In this document: positions 27,378 to 36,813 of the stretch, one piece after another
Numbering within the stretch: the stretch's first letter is position 1
Layout: each line of letters starts with the position of its first letter
NCBI RefSeq assembly: GCF_004331255.1
Contig: NZ_SJOF01000006.1
Location: 124,001 to 188,000, forward strand
Origin: Acinetobacter sp. ANC 4173
GTDB taxonomy: Bacteria > Pseudomonadota > Gammaproteobacteria > Pseudomonadales > Moraxellaceae
DNA: 64,000 nucleotides
Reading direction: 5' to 3'
Notes under the pieces: model-generated
Told to the model about the DNA's origin: nothing
The model's input: the letters and a program-made list of their open reading frames with translations, nothing else
The model's database searches: none
Position numbers and translations under genes: made by a program

Positions 27378-28349
27378 ATGATGAAAAAAATTGCTTTGAT
27401 TTATATGGGTGGGACCTTTGGCTGCGTAGGTGAACCACTGAGCCCTATGCCTGCTGATGAGTTTCTACCTCAACTTAAGAAAGTCTTAGCTCTGGATTTA
27501 ACCGTTGAATGCATGATCGCACCTGTAATTAAAGACAGTAGCGCCTGCACACCTGCCGATTGGTTACAGTTAATACAATTTGTACAACAACTCCAATTAC
27601 AACAGTTCCAGCATTTTGTGCTTATCCATGGCACAGATACAATGAGCTATGCCTGTGCCATCCTCTCTCGATTTCTAGGACAATCCGCGCATGTTGTGCT
27701 TACGGGGAGCCAATATCCTCTACTCAATATTCAAGGTACCAACACGCGTGAATTTACCGATGCCATCGACAATCTAAGCTTTGCATTACATGCCGTTCAA
27801 ACTCAACCCGTTGGCGTATATCTTGCCTTTCATCAGCAATTATTTCATGGACGCAGTGTTTTAAAACAGCATACGACTGAACTTGATGCTTTCTCAGGGC
27901 TAAGTAGCCAGCAAGAACTGCCTCAACCCGAGTTGGCCTATCTGGTTAAAGATGAAGATTTAGTTAAAGCCAATTACTTCAATTGTCTGAATCTTATGAT
28001 GCAACCGATTGCATTAGATCAGCAATTACAAAACATTAAGACTATTGCGCAACATCCGCCTAGTTTTCTCATTTTACAAGGTTTTGGTACAGGCAATATC
28101 TCGGTCAATGCAGACTGTATCGAATGCTTTAAACAGCTACGTCAACAAGGCTGTATGGTGCTACTCACCACTCAAGTCAGCTTTGGTAAAATTGATCAAC
28201 GCTACGCGATTAGCAACTGGATTCAGGATGCAGGAATTATGCTGAGCGATTGCATCAGCCATGCAGACTTATATGCCAAAGCACTTTTGATGTATCTCAA
28301 GCATGATTCCATTGATCAATGTTTCACCCATTGGCATGACTCAGTTTAA
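27378..28349 (+). CDS. L-asparaginase family protein (type I-like)
   Basis: A 323-residue protein with the two asparaginase motifs: IYMGGTFG near the N-terminus (first catalytic Thr) and VLIHGTDTMSYACAILS (second catalytic Thr with Asp, about residues 81-97), followed by VVLTGSQYPLL. There is no signal peptide, so it is cytoplasmic. It hydrolyses L-asparagine to aspartate and ammonia. The second half is more divergent than in AnsA. The upstream ATG (27363) lies inside the terminator stem, so I start at 27378 (27381 is equally possible). No clear Shine-Dalgarno is visible because of the hairpin. It sits 18 bp before truA and probably is co-transcribed with it. Confidence 0.85.
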   Translation: MMKKIALIYMGGTFGCVGEPLSPMPADEFLPQLKKVLALDLTVECMIAPVIKDSSACTPADWLQLIQFVQQLQLQQFQHFVLIHGTDTMSYACAILSRFLGQSAHVVLTGSQYPLLNIQGTNTREFTDAIDNLSFALHAVQTQPVGVYLAFHQQLFHGRSVLKQHTTELDAFSGLSSQQELPQPELAYLVKDEDLVKANYFNCLNLMMQPIALDQQLQNIKTIAQHPPSFLILQGFGTGNISVNADCIECFKQLRQQGCMVLLTTQVSFGKIDQRYAISNWIQDAGIMLSDCISHADLYAKALLMYLKHDSIDQCFTHWHDSV

Positions 28350-28367
28350 TGAAAGGTAAATAGATCT

Positions 28368-29165
28368 ATGCAACGTTTTGCGATTGGCATCGAATTTTCA
28401 GGCGCAGGGTATCGTGGCTGGCAAACCCAACAAGCAGGGGTAATCAGTGTGCAAGAAACACTTGAAAGCATCCTGAGTAAAGTTGCAGCCGAACCCATTG
28501 CACTACATGGAGCAGGTCGTACTGATGCTGGTGTACATGCAACCAATATGGTGGCTCATTTCGATACACATGCAATCAGACCTCTACGTGGCTGGTTAAT
28601 GGGTGCCAATAGCCAACTGCCTAAAGATATTGCAATTCAGTGGATTAAAGAGATGGATCATGAATTTCATGCCCGTTTCAAGGCGCAAGCACGTCGTTAT
28701 CGCTATGTGGTCTATAACCATCCACAACGCCCAGCTTTACTGCATAAACAAGTAACCCATGCACACTACACATTAGATGTAGACAAGATGATTGCTGCTG
28801 CAAAAAAGTTTGAAGGTACCCATAATTTTGAGAGCTTTCGTGCCGCGGCTTGTCAGTCCAATCAACCTGTACGCCACGTGAGCAATTGTCGCTTAATTCG
28901 ACATGGTGCCTATTTAGTACTGGATATTCAAGCCGATGGCTTCTTACACCATATGGTGCGTAATATTATGGGTTGTTTGCTAGAAATTGGACAAGGTATG
29001 TATGACATTGACCATATTGACCATATTTTCGCGGCACAAGACCGTCAAGCGGCAGGCGTAACCGCACCACCCGATGGCTTATATTTTATTCATGCCGACT
29101 ATCCAGCACAGTTCGATTTACCAAAAGTACCTTTAGGCCCTCATTGGTTAAATATGCCAGATTAA
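28368..29165 (+). CDS. truA: tRNA pseudouridine(38-40) synthase
   Basis: A 265-residue enzyme with the N-terminal GIEFSGAGYRGWQTQ block, the catalytic aspartate D53 in GAGRTDAGVHA, and the later FLHHMVRNIMGCLLEIG motif. It isomerises uridines 38-40 in the tRNA anticodon arm. GAAAGG upstream gives the ribosome-binding site. The gene follows the FimV/asparaginase genes and ends in a strong terminator. The asd-fimV-truA order also occurs in Pseudomonas. Confidence 0.97.
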   Translation: MQRFAIGIEFSGAGYRGWQTQQAGVISVQETLESILSKVAAEPIALHGAGRTDAGVHATNMVAHFDTHAIRPLRGWLMGANSQLPKDIAIQWIKEMDHEFHARFKAQARRYRYVVYNHPQRPALLHKQVTHAHYTLDVDKMIAAAKKFEGTHNFESFRAAACQSNQPVRHVSNCRLIRHGAYLVLDIQADGFLHHMVRNIMGCLLEIGQGMYDIDHIDHIFAAQDRQAAGVTAPPDGLYFIHADYPAQFDLPKVPLGPHWLNMPD

Positions 29166-29180
29166 TGCCTACATATAATA

Positions 29181-29207
29181 AAAAAACCTCCTTACGGGAG
29201 GTTTTTT
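29181..29207. terminator. Bidirectional terminator between truA and the convergent AraC gene
   Basis: Arms AAAAAACCTCC and GGAGGTTTTTT with a five-base loop. A and T tracts lie on both sides. Confidence 0.9.
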
Positions 29208-29217
29208 AAATTTTAAA

Positions 29218-30225
29218 CTAACGCTGTTTACGTTTTCGATATTCAACAGGGGTTTCGTTGGTCCAACGCTTAAATGCACGATAAAACGTACTCGGCTCTG
29301 AAAACCCAGTCAAATAAACAATCCGCTCTACACTTTCATTGGTATTCGCAAGCAGCCTTTTCGCTAAGCGACAACGATAGTCCGAAAGAATCTGCTGAAA
29401 ACTGGTATTGGCTTCACTCAGTTGAGTGCGTAAACGACGCGGCGTAATATTTAACTGTGCAGCAACCGTTTCCAAAGTGGTTTCACCACTTTCTAAGGTT
29501 GAACCAATCGCACGGCGCACCTCACCCACCAAGTCATAGCGCGCCAGTTCTTGCAGTTTTTCAATTGCCAATTGTTCATGCAATTGCAATAACTCAGGTT
29601 CAGCTTGCCACAATGGATAAGCCAAAATCGCTGGATCAAAATACAGCCGTGTTTCTTTTTGACCCAAGCTCACAGGGCACTCAAAGACACGGAAATATTC
29701 GTCATCTGGCGCACCTTGAGAAAAGTTAAAGTCAATATACAACGGCTGAAAACGCCCTTCCGTAATAAACTTAAAGAAGCGCAAAATTCCCGACATGGCA
29801 CATTCAGAAAAATGACGATTAATTAAATTTTCTGCCCAAGGTTGCTCACCATTGGTCAAATAACACCGATCATCTTCAACGATCAAACGGGCATGAAAGG
29901 CATCGCTAATTAAACGCTGATAGGCCAAAGCACGCTTAAGTCCTTCACCAAAATTTTCACTACTAATAAATAAGTGTTCAATCACCTGCCCACGATATAA
30001 AGGTAAATGCTCACCCAAATGCAAACCGATATCAGGGTCCTTACTGACATCTTCGGCTGCTGTCCAAAAAGCAAACTGTGCATTTAATGGGGTACGATCA
30101 TTGGCCTGAACTTGATTTAAGGCGACCCCTGCTTTTGTTAAAATTTCTTCGGTTGGTAATCCTGAACGACGAATCGCCTGATAGCCCAATCGTAGTACAA
30201 CCGATGCATCCGTTAGCTGACCCAC
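29218..30225 (-). CDS. AraC-family transcriptional regulator
   Basis: A 335-residue regulator with an arabinose-binding-type N-terminal domain (about 20-210) and a C-terminal AraC HTH pair: LETVAAQLNITPRRLRTQLSEAN and RIVYLTGFSEPSTFYRAFKRWTNETPVEYRK, ending close to the C-terminus. This N-terminal domain type is shared by OruR/ArgR-like activators of amino-acid or lipid catabolism. The target is unknown, and no obviously related metabolic operon is adjacent. It is monocistronic, divergent from infA with about 230 bp between starts. Confidence 0.88.
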   Translation of the reverse strand: MGQLTDASVVLRLGYQAIRRSGLPTEEILTKAGVALNQVQANDRTPLNAQFAFWTAAEDVSKDPDIGLHLGEHLPLYRGQVIEHLFISSENFGEGLKRALAYQRLISDAFHARLIVEDDRCYLTNGEQPWAENLINRHFSECAMSGILRFFKFITEGRFQPLYIDFNFSQGAPDDEYFRVFECPVSLGQKETRLYFDPAILAYPLWQAEPELLQLHEQLAIEKLQELARYDLVGEVRRAIGSTLESGETTLETVAAQLNITPRRLRTQLSEANTSFQQILSDYRCRLAKRLLANTNESVERIVYLTGFSEPSTFYRAFKRWTNETPVEYRKRKQR

Positions 30226-30392
30226 GCAATGACCTTCCTTGTATGTGATTCATTTATACCTAAAACAATAAATTTAGATTAACTGCGATTGACCAAACTG
30301 ACAACATGTATAGTCAAATTTTTCAGGAATTTTTTGAAACCGCCAGTTCGCTTAATTTACTGCCAGCTAACTCACTCTCAGGGGTTTGATTC

Positions 30393-30421
30393 TTGATTTT
30401 TTCTAAAAAATTGACTATAAT
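30393..30421 (+). promoter_or_regulatory. Strong sigma-70 promoter of infA
   Basis: TTGATT (30393-30398), 17 bp, then a perfect TATAAT (30416-30421), 34 bp before the infA start. This is a near-consensus promoter. Confidence 0.8.
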
Positions 30422-30454
30422 TTGCCCCTTTCCAATTTGATCATCAGGTAGGCT

Positions 30455-30676
30455 ATGGCCAATAAAGAGGAACTCATTGAGTTCGAAGGCGTTGTCACCG
30501 AAACGCTTCCTAATACGATGTTCCGTGTACGTTTAGAAAACGGTCACGAAGTGATTGCCCACATTTCTGGTAAAATGCGTAAACACTATATCCGCATTTT
30601 AACTGGCGACAGTGTGAAGGTAGAAATGACCCCTTATGACCTCACGAAAGGTCGTATCACTTATCGTGCACGCTAA
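30455..30676 (+). CDS. infA: Translation initiation factor IF-1
   Basis: A 73-residue S1-fold protein beginning [20 protein letters not shown] and containing the conserved [20 protein letters not shown] block. It occupies the ribosomal A site during initiation with IF-2 and IF-3. The GGTA(GG) upstream acts as ribosome-binding site. It is a single gene with its own strong promoter and terminator. Confidence 0.98.
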   Translation: MANKEELIEFEGVVTETLPNTMFRVRLENGHEVIAHISGKMRKHYIRILTGDSVKVEMTPYDLTKGRITYRAR

Positions 30677-30694
30677 GCTCTGATTAGTGAAAGC

Positions 30695-30723
30695 AAAAAA
30701 AGCCACATCATGTGGCTTTTTTT
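30695..30723. terminator. infA terminator, bidirectional
   Basis: Stem AAAAGCCACA/TGTGGCTTTT with a TCA loop, A7 on one side and T7 on the other. It separates infA from the convergent LprI-like gene. Confidence 0.92.
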
Positions 30724-30740
30724 ATTGAGATCTTCTGCAC

Positions 30741-31112
30741 TTATTCACTTAAACGTGAGGTTTTACAGCCCACCGTTTGACATTCACGTAACCGCTCCTG
30801 TAACCAGTGATTACGATCTTGTGTGGTGGTTAAACGACACTGCACATTGACAGTACTTTGTGCATCATCAGTACACTCTGCATCGCGCTGACGAATCCAT
30901 GCCAATTGTGACTTTTTCAACGTTTTTTGTTGTGCTGCATTCAGTTGTTTACGTAATTGTTGATAATTCTTATTCAAATCGGCATCTGCACTGGCATAAA
31001 TTTTATTGGTGCAGTAAATATCATCATAGGTATTACGAGCATTGTCACAGTTATCTGCATAGCTGAAGGTTGCCATCGCCCCGCAAAGGAGAGCCAATAT
31101 GATCTTGCGCAT
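30741..31112 (-). CDS. LprI-like (DUF1311) secreted protein
   Basis: A 123-residue protein with a signal peptide (MRKIILALLCGAMATFSYA, cleavage after A) and a mature domain of the LprI/DUF1311 kind: ASADADLNKNYQQLRKQLN followed by SQLAWIRQRDAEC. Six cysteines suggest disulfides in the periplasm. Family members include lysozyme inhibitors, but the activity here is unproven. A TTG twelve bases upstream is also in frame, and I prefer the ATG at 31112 because the signal peptide starts there. Confidence 0.8.
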   Translation of the reverse strand: MRKIILALLCGAMATFSYADNCDNARNTYDDIYCTNKIYASADADLNKNYQQLRKQLNAAQQKTLKKSQLAWIRQRDAECTDDAQSTVNVQCRLTTTQDRNHWLQERLRECQTVGCKTSRLSE

Positions 31113-31430
31113 GAAATTGTCCAAATCGCTTTATTATGTGACCTATCTAAGCATATTTTACTGAACTTGAACATTGCCCATAGACAGGCAAGGTTGTATC
31201 TTTTTATCCCTGCGCTGTACTGCTCTAGACCGCAATTTGCTTTTGACCTTGTATCAAAAACAATCACCACAATCTATCATACCTTCCCCTTTAAACCTCC
31301 TTCTCAGCGAATAAGGCTGTAATACCTCTGATCTACGAACATTAGCTGATTTACTGCCTCTCCTATTGATCAATCTTCTTCGCTCATAAAAAAACGCAGC
31401 GATGGCTGCGTTTTTTACACGATGGCGAGA
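31113..31430. other. 318-bp intergenic region
   Basis: Upstream region of the LprI-like gene and the downstream end of leuB. It contains the leuB terminator (31388-31416) and presumably the LprI promoter. I see no further gene or conserved element. Confidence 0.5.
31388..31416 (-). terminator. leuB terminator (end of leu operon)
   Basis: Minus-strand stem AAAAACGCAGC/GCTGCGTTTTT with a GATG-type loop and a T7 tract. Confidence 0.9.
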
Positions 31431-32510
31431 TTATGCGAGTGCAGCAACTACAGCCTGCCCCATTTCCACCGTACCTACTTTATTCATCCCTTCTGACATG
31501 ATATCGGCAGTACGTAGCCCCTGATCCAAAACTTGTCCTACCGCATCTTCAATGGCCTGTGCAGCTGCTTCTTCACGGAAGGTATAGCGTAACATCATGG
31601 CAACCGACAAAATGGTCGCCAATGGGTTCGCCACGTTCTGACCTGCGATATCTGGCGCCGAACCGTGACACGGCTCATACATGCCCTTACCATTTTCATC
31701 TAAAGATGCCGATGGCAACATCCCAATTGAACCCGTCAACATGGCTGCTTCATCTGACAAAATATCGCCGAACAAGTTGCCCGTTACAATCACATCAAAC
31801 TGCTTAGGTGCTCGTACCAATTGCATTGCTGCATTGTCAACATACATGTGTGACAAATTAATTTCAGGATATTGCTCTTCTTTTAATGCGGTAACGGTTT
31901 GCTTCCAAAGCTCCGTCACTTCAAGTACGTTGGCTTTATCCACTGAACAGACTTTACCACCACGTAAACCGGCCATTTCAAAAGCCACTTTCGCAATACG
32001 CTTAATTTCAGATTCTGAATAGACATCGGTGTTAAAGCCTTGCTTCTCACCATTTTCGAGTTCACGAATACCACGTGGCTGACCAAAATAGATACCGCCT
32101 GTTAACTCACGTACAATCAGAATATCCAAACCTGCCACAATTTCAGGTTTTAAGCTCGATGCATCTGCCAATTGCGGATAAAGGATGGCTGGACGTAAAT
32201 TTGCAAATAAATTCAATTCACTACGAATTTTCAACAAACCACGTTCTGGACGAATTGAGCGCTCAATTGTATCCCATTTAGGACCACCCACCGCACCTAA
32301 CAAAATTGCAGCAGCTTTTTTTGCCTGTTCAGCTGTGACTGCTGGATACGGTTCGCCATGTGCATCAATGGCTGCGCCACCCAATAGGCCATGTTCCCAT
32401 GTGAGACCTAAATTAAATTTTTCATTGACCCGATCGAGTACATGCTCTGCGGCCTTGACAATTTCAGGACCGATACCATCACCCGCCAAAATCAAAATTT
32501 GTTTAGACAT
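31431..32510 (-). CDS. leuB: 3-isopropylmalate dehydrogenase
   Basis: A 359-residue NAD-dependent decarboxylating dehydrogenase, starting [20 protein letters not shown]. It contains [21 protein letters not shown], the ELTGGIYFG motif and the C-terminal [12 protein letters not shown]-site motif. It catalyses the third step of leucine synthesis. I start at the ATG at 32510, which has GGAAG upstream (an ATG four codons earlier would include it). It is the last gene of the leuC-leuD-lipoprotein-leuB unit. Confidence 0.97.
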   Translation of the reverse strand: MSKQILILAGDGIGPEIVKAAEHVLDRVNEKFNLGLTWEHGLLGGAAIDAHGEPYPAVTAEQAKKAAAILLGAVGGPKWDTIERSIRPERGLLKIRSELNLFANLRPAILYPQLADASSLKPEIVAGLDILIVRELTGGIYFGQPRGIRELENGEKQGFNTDVYSESEIKRIAKVAFEMAGLRGGKVCSVDKANVLEVTELWKQTVTALKEEQYPEINLSHMYVDNAAMQLVRAPKQFDVIVTGNLFGDILSDEAAMLTGSIGMLPSASLDENGKGMYEPCHGSAPDIAGQNVANPLATILSVAMMLRYTFREEAAAQAIEDAVGQVLDQGLRTADIMSEGMNKVGTVEMGQAVVAALA

Positions 32511-32552
32511 GAGAACTTCCATTATTTCATCAGTACTAGGACTGTTTAGAGA

Positions 32553-33116
32553 TTAAATTTTTTGCTCTACAAACTCACCTAACCCAGTTTTCGGGTCATA
32601 CGGTCTGCAAAAGCGACGAATTGTTTTTCGTTCTTGCTGCAAATCTACGCACAGTGGGTCTGGAGCAGATGCATTCAATAAACTGACATGTTGTCGAGTT
32701 CGATCCCGATACATTTTAAAGGTATAGCTTTGTTTGGCTTTAAACGCATGAATTACGTGCAAAGTTTCTGCTCGATCTGGTGAAATTGGATAAAACCGAA
32801 TCACCAATTCTTGTTGTTTCGCTGGTGCAGATAAATACAATGCATTTGGCTGATTCAAGGTTTTTGCTTGTAAACGAACCAAACCTTTATCAATGGCTTC
32901 AGAATTTACTCGATGAGTTCGCGCATCAACAATAAAAATGTCGCCTAAACGCTCAAACTCACAATTATGTGTTCCAGAACAATAAATTAAAGCATTTGAT
33001 GATGGGCTTTCGGCATATTCCACTTGCTTAATGCGAGCACTATCTACCCACTGGCATGCGCTCAGTGTGCTGAACAACAATCCCGCAATAACACATTGAC
33101 CGAAAACTTTCGTCAT
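32553..33116 (-). CDS. Predicted lipoprotein inside the leu operon
   Basis: A 187-residue protein with a lipoprotein signal: MTKVFGQCVIAGLLFSTLSAC, in which L-S-A-C is a lipobox. The mature part holds paired-cysteine segments (IYCSGTHNCEFERLGDIFIVDARTHRV, CVDLQQERKTIRRFC), suggesting disulfides. I do not recognise a domain. The longest frame runs 57 codons further upstream, into the end of leuD, but the signal peptide fixes the start at 33116. It lies between leuD and leuB, 100 bp after leuD, so it is probably co-transcribed with them. Any role in leucine synthesis is doubtful. Confidence 0.75.
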   Translation of the reverse strand: MTKVFGQCVIAGLLFSTLSACQWVDSARIKQVEYAESPSSNALIYCSGTHNCEFERLGDIFIVDARTHRVNSEAIDKGLVRLQAKTLNQPNALYLSAPAKQQELVIRFYPISPDRAETLHVIHAFKAKQSYTFKMYRDRTRQHVSLLNASAPDPLCVDLQQERKTIRRFCRPYDPKTGLGEFVEQKI

Positions 33117-33216
33117 TTTGCTAGCCCAACCTTGCGTAATAAAGCATTTATCTTGTTGATGATGCCCCGATGTTAGCAAGAGTTGGGCGCTGTTGTCATG
33201 ACTAAATATGCAACCT

Positions 33217-33867
33217 TTAGCCTTGAATTTCTTGGAAAACCCAAGGTCGTGATTGTTTGGTTTTCGCTTCATAAGCACGGATATCATCTTGCACTTGTAA
33301 AGTTAAACCAATGTCATCTAAACCATTCAATAAGCAGTGCTTACGAAATGGATCAACTTCAAATTTGAATGCTTCACCGCTTGGTGTACGAACTTCTTGT
33401 GCAGCAAGATCAATCGTGAGTTGATAGCCTTCTGTCGCAGCACATTCTTTAAAAAGTTGATCGACAATTTCTTCAGCCAAAATAACTGGCAACATGCCGT
33501 TTTTAAAGCTGTTATTAAAGAAAATGTCGGCATAACTTGGCGCAATCACCGTACGGAAACCGTATTCTTCCAATGCCCACGGCGCATGTTCACGGCTTGA
33601 ACCACAACCGAAATTGGCACGTGAAATAAGAACCGATGCACCTTGATAACGTGGTTGATTTAAGATGAAATCTGGATTTTTGGGACGTTTAGAATTGTCC
33701 TGTCCTGGATAGCCTTCATCTAAATAACGTAATTCATCAAATAAGTTATCGCCAAAACCTGTGCGCTTAATTGATTTTAAAAACTGCTTTGGAATAATTA
33801 AGTCGGTATCAACATTGGCACGGTCTAATGGTGCAACAATACCTTGTTCAACGGTATAAGCTTTCAT
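33217..33867 (-). CDS. leuD: 3-isopropylmalate dehydratase small subunit
   Basis: A 216-residue small subunit with the aconitase swivel-domain motifs [18 protein letters not shown] and [19 protein letters not shown], as in LeuD. It assembles with LeuC to isomerise 2- to 3-isopropylmalate. The length is standard. It starts 21 bp after leuC, in a tight operon. Confidence 0.97.
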   Translation of the reverse strand: MKAYTVEQGIVAPLDRANVDTDLIIPKQFLKSIKRTGFGDNLFDELRYLDEGYPGQDNSKRPKNPDFILNQPRYQGASVLISRANFGCGSSREHAPWALEEYGFRTVIAPSYADIFFNNSFKNGMLPVILAEEIVDQLFKECAATEGYQLTIDLAAQEVRTPSGEAFKFEVDPFRKHCLLNGLDDIGLTLQVQDDIRAYEAKTKQSRPWVFQEIQG

Positions 33868-33888
33868 GTTTTGCTCCCCTTAGTCCAA

Positions 33889-35307
33889 TTAGAATGTACG
33901 AACATCAACAAAATGACCTGCAATTGCCGCTGCGGCTGCCATTGCTGGACTCACCAAATGCGTGCGACCGCCATTGCCCTGACGACCTTCAAAGTTACGG
34001 TTTGAAGTCGAAGCACAATGTTCACCCGGCTGTAATTTATCGGCATTCATTGCCAAGCACATTGAGCAACCTGGTTCACGCCATTCAAAACCAGCATCAA
34101 GGAAAACTTGATCTAAACCTTCTTCTTCAGCCTGTTTTTTCACCAAACCAGAACCCGGAACCACCATCGCTTGCTTAATGCTTGCAGCTACTTTACGACC
34201 TTTCACCACTTCAGCTGCGGCACGAATGTCTTCAATCCGTGAATTGGTACATGAACCAATAAATACACGATCCAATTGAATATCCGACAATGCTTGACCT
34301 GCTTCTAAGCCCATGTAGCTATAGGCACGGGTCCAGTCATTGCGCTGTACGTCATCTTTCGCTTGTGCCAAAGTCGGTACAGCTTGTGAAACTGGAATCA
34401 CCATTTCTGGAGAAGTGCCCCAAGACACCTGTGGTTCAATCTCTTCGCCTTGTAATACCACGACGGTATCAAACTCAGCATCTGCATCGGAATGTAAAGT
34501 GTTCCAATACTCAACCGCTGCATCCCATTGTTCTGCTTTTGGTGCATAAGGACGGTCTTTTACATAGGCAATGGTTTTGTCATCGACTGCAACCATGCCG
34601 ACGCGCGCACCCGCTTCAATCGCCATGTTACACACAGTCATACGGCCTTCAATCGACATATCGCGGAACACCTGACCGCCAAATTCAATCGCGTGACCTG
34701 TACCACCCGCTGTGCCAATTTTACCAATGATCGCTAACACCACATCTTTTGAGGTTACGCCCTGCCCTAAAGTACCGTCGACGCGCACCAACATGTTCTT
34801 CATTTTCTTTTGAACCAAGCATTGCGTTGCCAATACATGTTCAACTTCTGAAGTGCCAATCCCGTGCGCCAAACAGCCAAAAGCACCATGAGTTGCCGTA
34901 TGCGAATCACCACACACTACAGTCATACCCGGCAACGTTAAACCTTGTTCTGGCCCAACGACATGTGCAATCCCTTGACGGATATCATTAATTTTAAATT
35001 CAACAATATTAAAGGCTTCACAGTTATCATCCAAGGTTTGCACTTGAATACGTGACGTATCATCTTCAATCCCTGCAATTCCTTGCTCACGCTCTTTCTT
35101 TGAAGTCGGTACGTTATGATCTGGAGTCGCGACATTGGCACTTAAGCGCCAAGGTTGACGTCCTGCAAGCTGCAAACCTTCAAAGGCTTGCGGTGAAGTC
35201 ACTTCATGCAATAAATGGCGGTCGATATAAAGTAAGCACGAACCATCATCACGTTCTTTTACTAAGTGGTCATCCCACAATTTGTCATATAAGGTTTTGC
35301 CTGCCAT
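33889..35307 (-). CDS. leuC: 3-isopropylmalate dehydratase large subunit
   Basis: A 472-residue aconitase-family protein with 4Fe-4S ligands in [12 protein letters not shown] and GCSMCLAMN, and the [14 protein letters not shown] motif near residue 130. It isomerises isopropylmalate with LeuD. I use the ATG at 35307 because GGAG in front gives correct spacing, and the product then matches the usual length. It is the first gene of the leu operon. A TATAAT-type -10 is visible at 35352-35357. Confidence 0.97.
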   Translation of the reverse strand: MAGKTLYDKLWDDHLVKERDDGSCLLYIDRHLLHEVTSPQAFEGLQLAGRQPWRLSANVATPDHNVPTSKKEREQGIAGIEDDTSRIQVQTLDDNCEAFNIVEFKINDIRQGIAHVVGPEQGLTLPGMTVVCGDSHTATHGAFGCLAHGIGTSEVEHVLATQCLVQKKMKNMLVRVDGTLGQGVTSKDVVLAIIGKIGTAGGTGHAIEFGGQVFRDMSIEGRMTVCNMAIEAGARVGMVAVDDKTIAYVKDRPYAPKAEQWDAAVEYWNTLHSDADAEFDTVVVLQGEEIEPQVSWGTSPEMVIPVSQAVPTLAQAKDDVQRNDWTRAYSYMGLEAGQALSDIQLDRVFIGSCTNSRIEDIRAAAEVVKGRKVAASIKQAMVVPGSGLVKKQAEEEGLDQVFLDAGFEWREPGCSMCLAMNADKLQPGEHCASTSNRNFEGRQGNGGRTHLVSPAMAAAAAIAGHFVDVRTF

Positions 35308-35351
35308 GTCGACGCGCTCCATAGAACTGGGTAATTTCTTTACTTTAGGTG

Positions 35352-35357
35352 ATTATA
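35352..35357 (-). promoter_or_regulatory. -10 element of the leuC promoter
   Basis: The minus strand reads TATAAT about 45 bp before the leuC start. A weak TTAGAT-like -35 lies about 17 bp upstream. The surrounding DNA is very AT-rich. Confidence 0.5.
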
Positions 35358-35534
35358 ACGCTGAAATAATATAAATCTAATTTATCATTTTTATAAATTC
35401 AAAAACTTTTTGGAATATTTTAAATTTCCACTTTCCACCTAATTATCCGATCAATTTAAAAAATATATTCGTTTTTACAGATTAAAAGCAAATCATTATT
35501 ATTGACTTATCCCCTACAGCTTAAGGCATGACAC

Positions 35535-35777
35535 ATGGCACACCTTTATCACTTTGTTCAACACAACCAACGCACTTTAAAGAAAACCTTCAGTTATTAC
35601 ATTATGCATATAAGTGTCGCGATGTTGGTCGGATACTTTGTAACAGGTAGCCTGATTATGGCAATCACTTTAAGTTTACTCGAACCAACGGTTCAAGCAT
35701 TTGCCTTCTTCTTCCACGAAAAAGTCTGGGATAAGCAAGCAATAGCCACAACGCAGCCTCAAGAATCCTGCGTGTAA
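35535..35777 (+). CDS. DUF2061 small membrane protein
   Basis: An 80-residue protein with two hydrophobic segments (about 22-45 and 48-62) and the family pattern LKKTFSYYIMHISVAMLVGYFVTGS...EPTVQAFAFFFHEKVWDK, which I read as DUF2061. The function is unknown. It is divergent from leuC and upstream of the LysR gene. A GCACCC/GGGTGC terminator follows. Confidence 0.85.
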   Translation: MAHLYHFVQHNQRTLKKTFSYYIMHISVAMLVGYFVTGSLIMAITLSLLEPTVQAFAFFFHEKVWDKQAIATTQPQESCV

Positions 35778-35809
35778 TCCGGTATGTCCTTGAGCTTGAG
35801 TTCCTCTTT

Positions 35810-35833
35810 GCACCCTCCCTCGGGTGCTTTTTT
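35810..35833 (+). terminator. Terminator after the DUF2061 gene
   Basis: Stem GCACCC/GGGTGC with a six-base loop and T6. Confidence 0.75.
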
Positions 35834-35899
35834 ATTTGATTAATCCTTAAAGTTTCTAAATAATAGAATATATATAAAAAAACTTTATGGATCTCCACA

Positions 35900-36757
35900 A
35901 TGAATTTGGCTGCCTTTGAAGCATTTGTAAAAGTCATGGAAACCGGTTCAATTTCTTTAGCGGCGGACCAACTGTTTATTACCCAACCTGCGGTAACCAA
36001 ACGTATTCATAGCTTAGAAGATTATTTTGGGGTGAAATTATTTGAATCGGCAGGACGTGGTGTTCAAGCAACTCATGCTGCACATTCATTATTACCGAAA
36101 GTTAAAAACTGGTTAAATGAACTCGGAGATATTCACCATACCCTGAGCCATGAACAAGGACAGGTACAAGGCAAACTCAAGATTGGCACCAGTCATCACA
36201 TTGGTCTACATCATCTGCCGCATCATTTACGCCAGTATGTACAACAATTTCCACAAGTCACCTTAGATGTACATTTTGTCGACTCTGAACAAGCACACGA
36301 ACAAGTCCTTGCAGGTGATTTAGAACTGGCTTTTCTTACTTTACCTCCGCAAGGCGATCATCGACTCAATTATGTCACCATTTGGAATGATCCTCTGGTG
36401 TTCGTTGCAGCCCCCTTTCATCCTTTGGCACAAAAGAAAAACCTAAAACTGGAAGATTTAGTTGCCTATCCGAGTTTGTTGCCCTCTGCCCAAACTTATA
36501 CCAGTCAAATTACCTTGGCTGAATTTGAAAAACAGGGATTAAAGCCAAAAATTACCATGAGCAATAATCCACTAGAATCTATCCGGATGTTGGTTTCAAT
36601 TGGTCTGGGCTGGTCAGTCTTACCACAAACCCTGCTCAATCAAGATTTACAGCAACTCGACATTCGTTTTGAAATGAATCGTCAATTGGGCATGGTTTGG
36701 CACCCTGGACGGACCCAGTCAAAAGCCGTGTTAGAGCTGATTGAAATGATGAAATGA
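35900..36757 (+). CDS. LysR-type transcriptional regulator
   Basis: A 285-residue LTTR. The N-terminal winged HTH reads AFVKVMETGSISLAADQLFITQPAVTKRIHSLEDYFGVKLFE (residues about 7-50), followed by a periplasmic-binding-like effector domain (about 90-285). It lies near leuC, as does the LysR gene beside the Pseudomonas leu genes. A role in leucine or cysteine-related metabolism is an inference from context only. Confidence 0.88.
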   Translation: MNLAAFEAFVKVMETGSISLAADQLFITQPAVTKRIHSLEDYFGVKLFESAGRGVQATHAAHSLLPKVKNWLNELGDIHHTLSHEQGQVQGKLKIGTSHHIGLHHLPHHLRQYVQQFPQVTLDVHFVDSEQAHEQVLAGDLELAFLTLPPQGDHRLNYVTIWNDPLVFVAAPFHPLAQKKNLKLEDLVAYPSLLPSAQTYTSQITLAEFEKQGLKPKITMSNNPLESIRMLVSIGLGWSVLPQTLLNQDLQQLDIRFEMNRQLGMVWHPGRTQSKAVLELIEMMK

Positions 36758-36771
36758 GATTCCAAAATGAT

Positions 36772-36801
36772 AAAAAGCCATCTTCAAAGATGACTTTTTA
36801 T
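36772..36801. terminator. Terminator between LysR and the convergent DUF2628 gene
   Basis: Imperfect stem AAAAAG-x-CATCT/AGATG-x-CTTTTT, with A and T tracts on both sides. Confidence 0.7.
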
Positions 36802-36813
36802 CTTCACCGTGTC

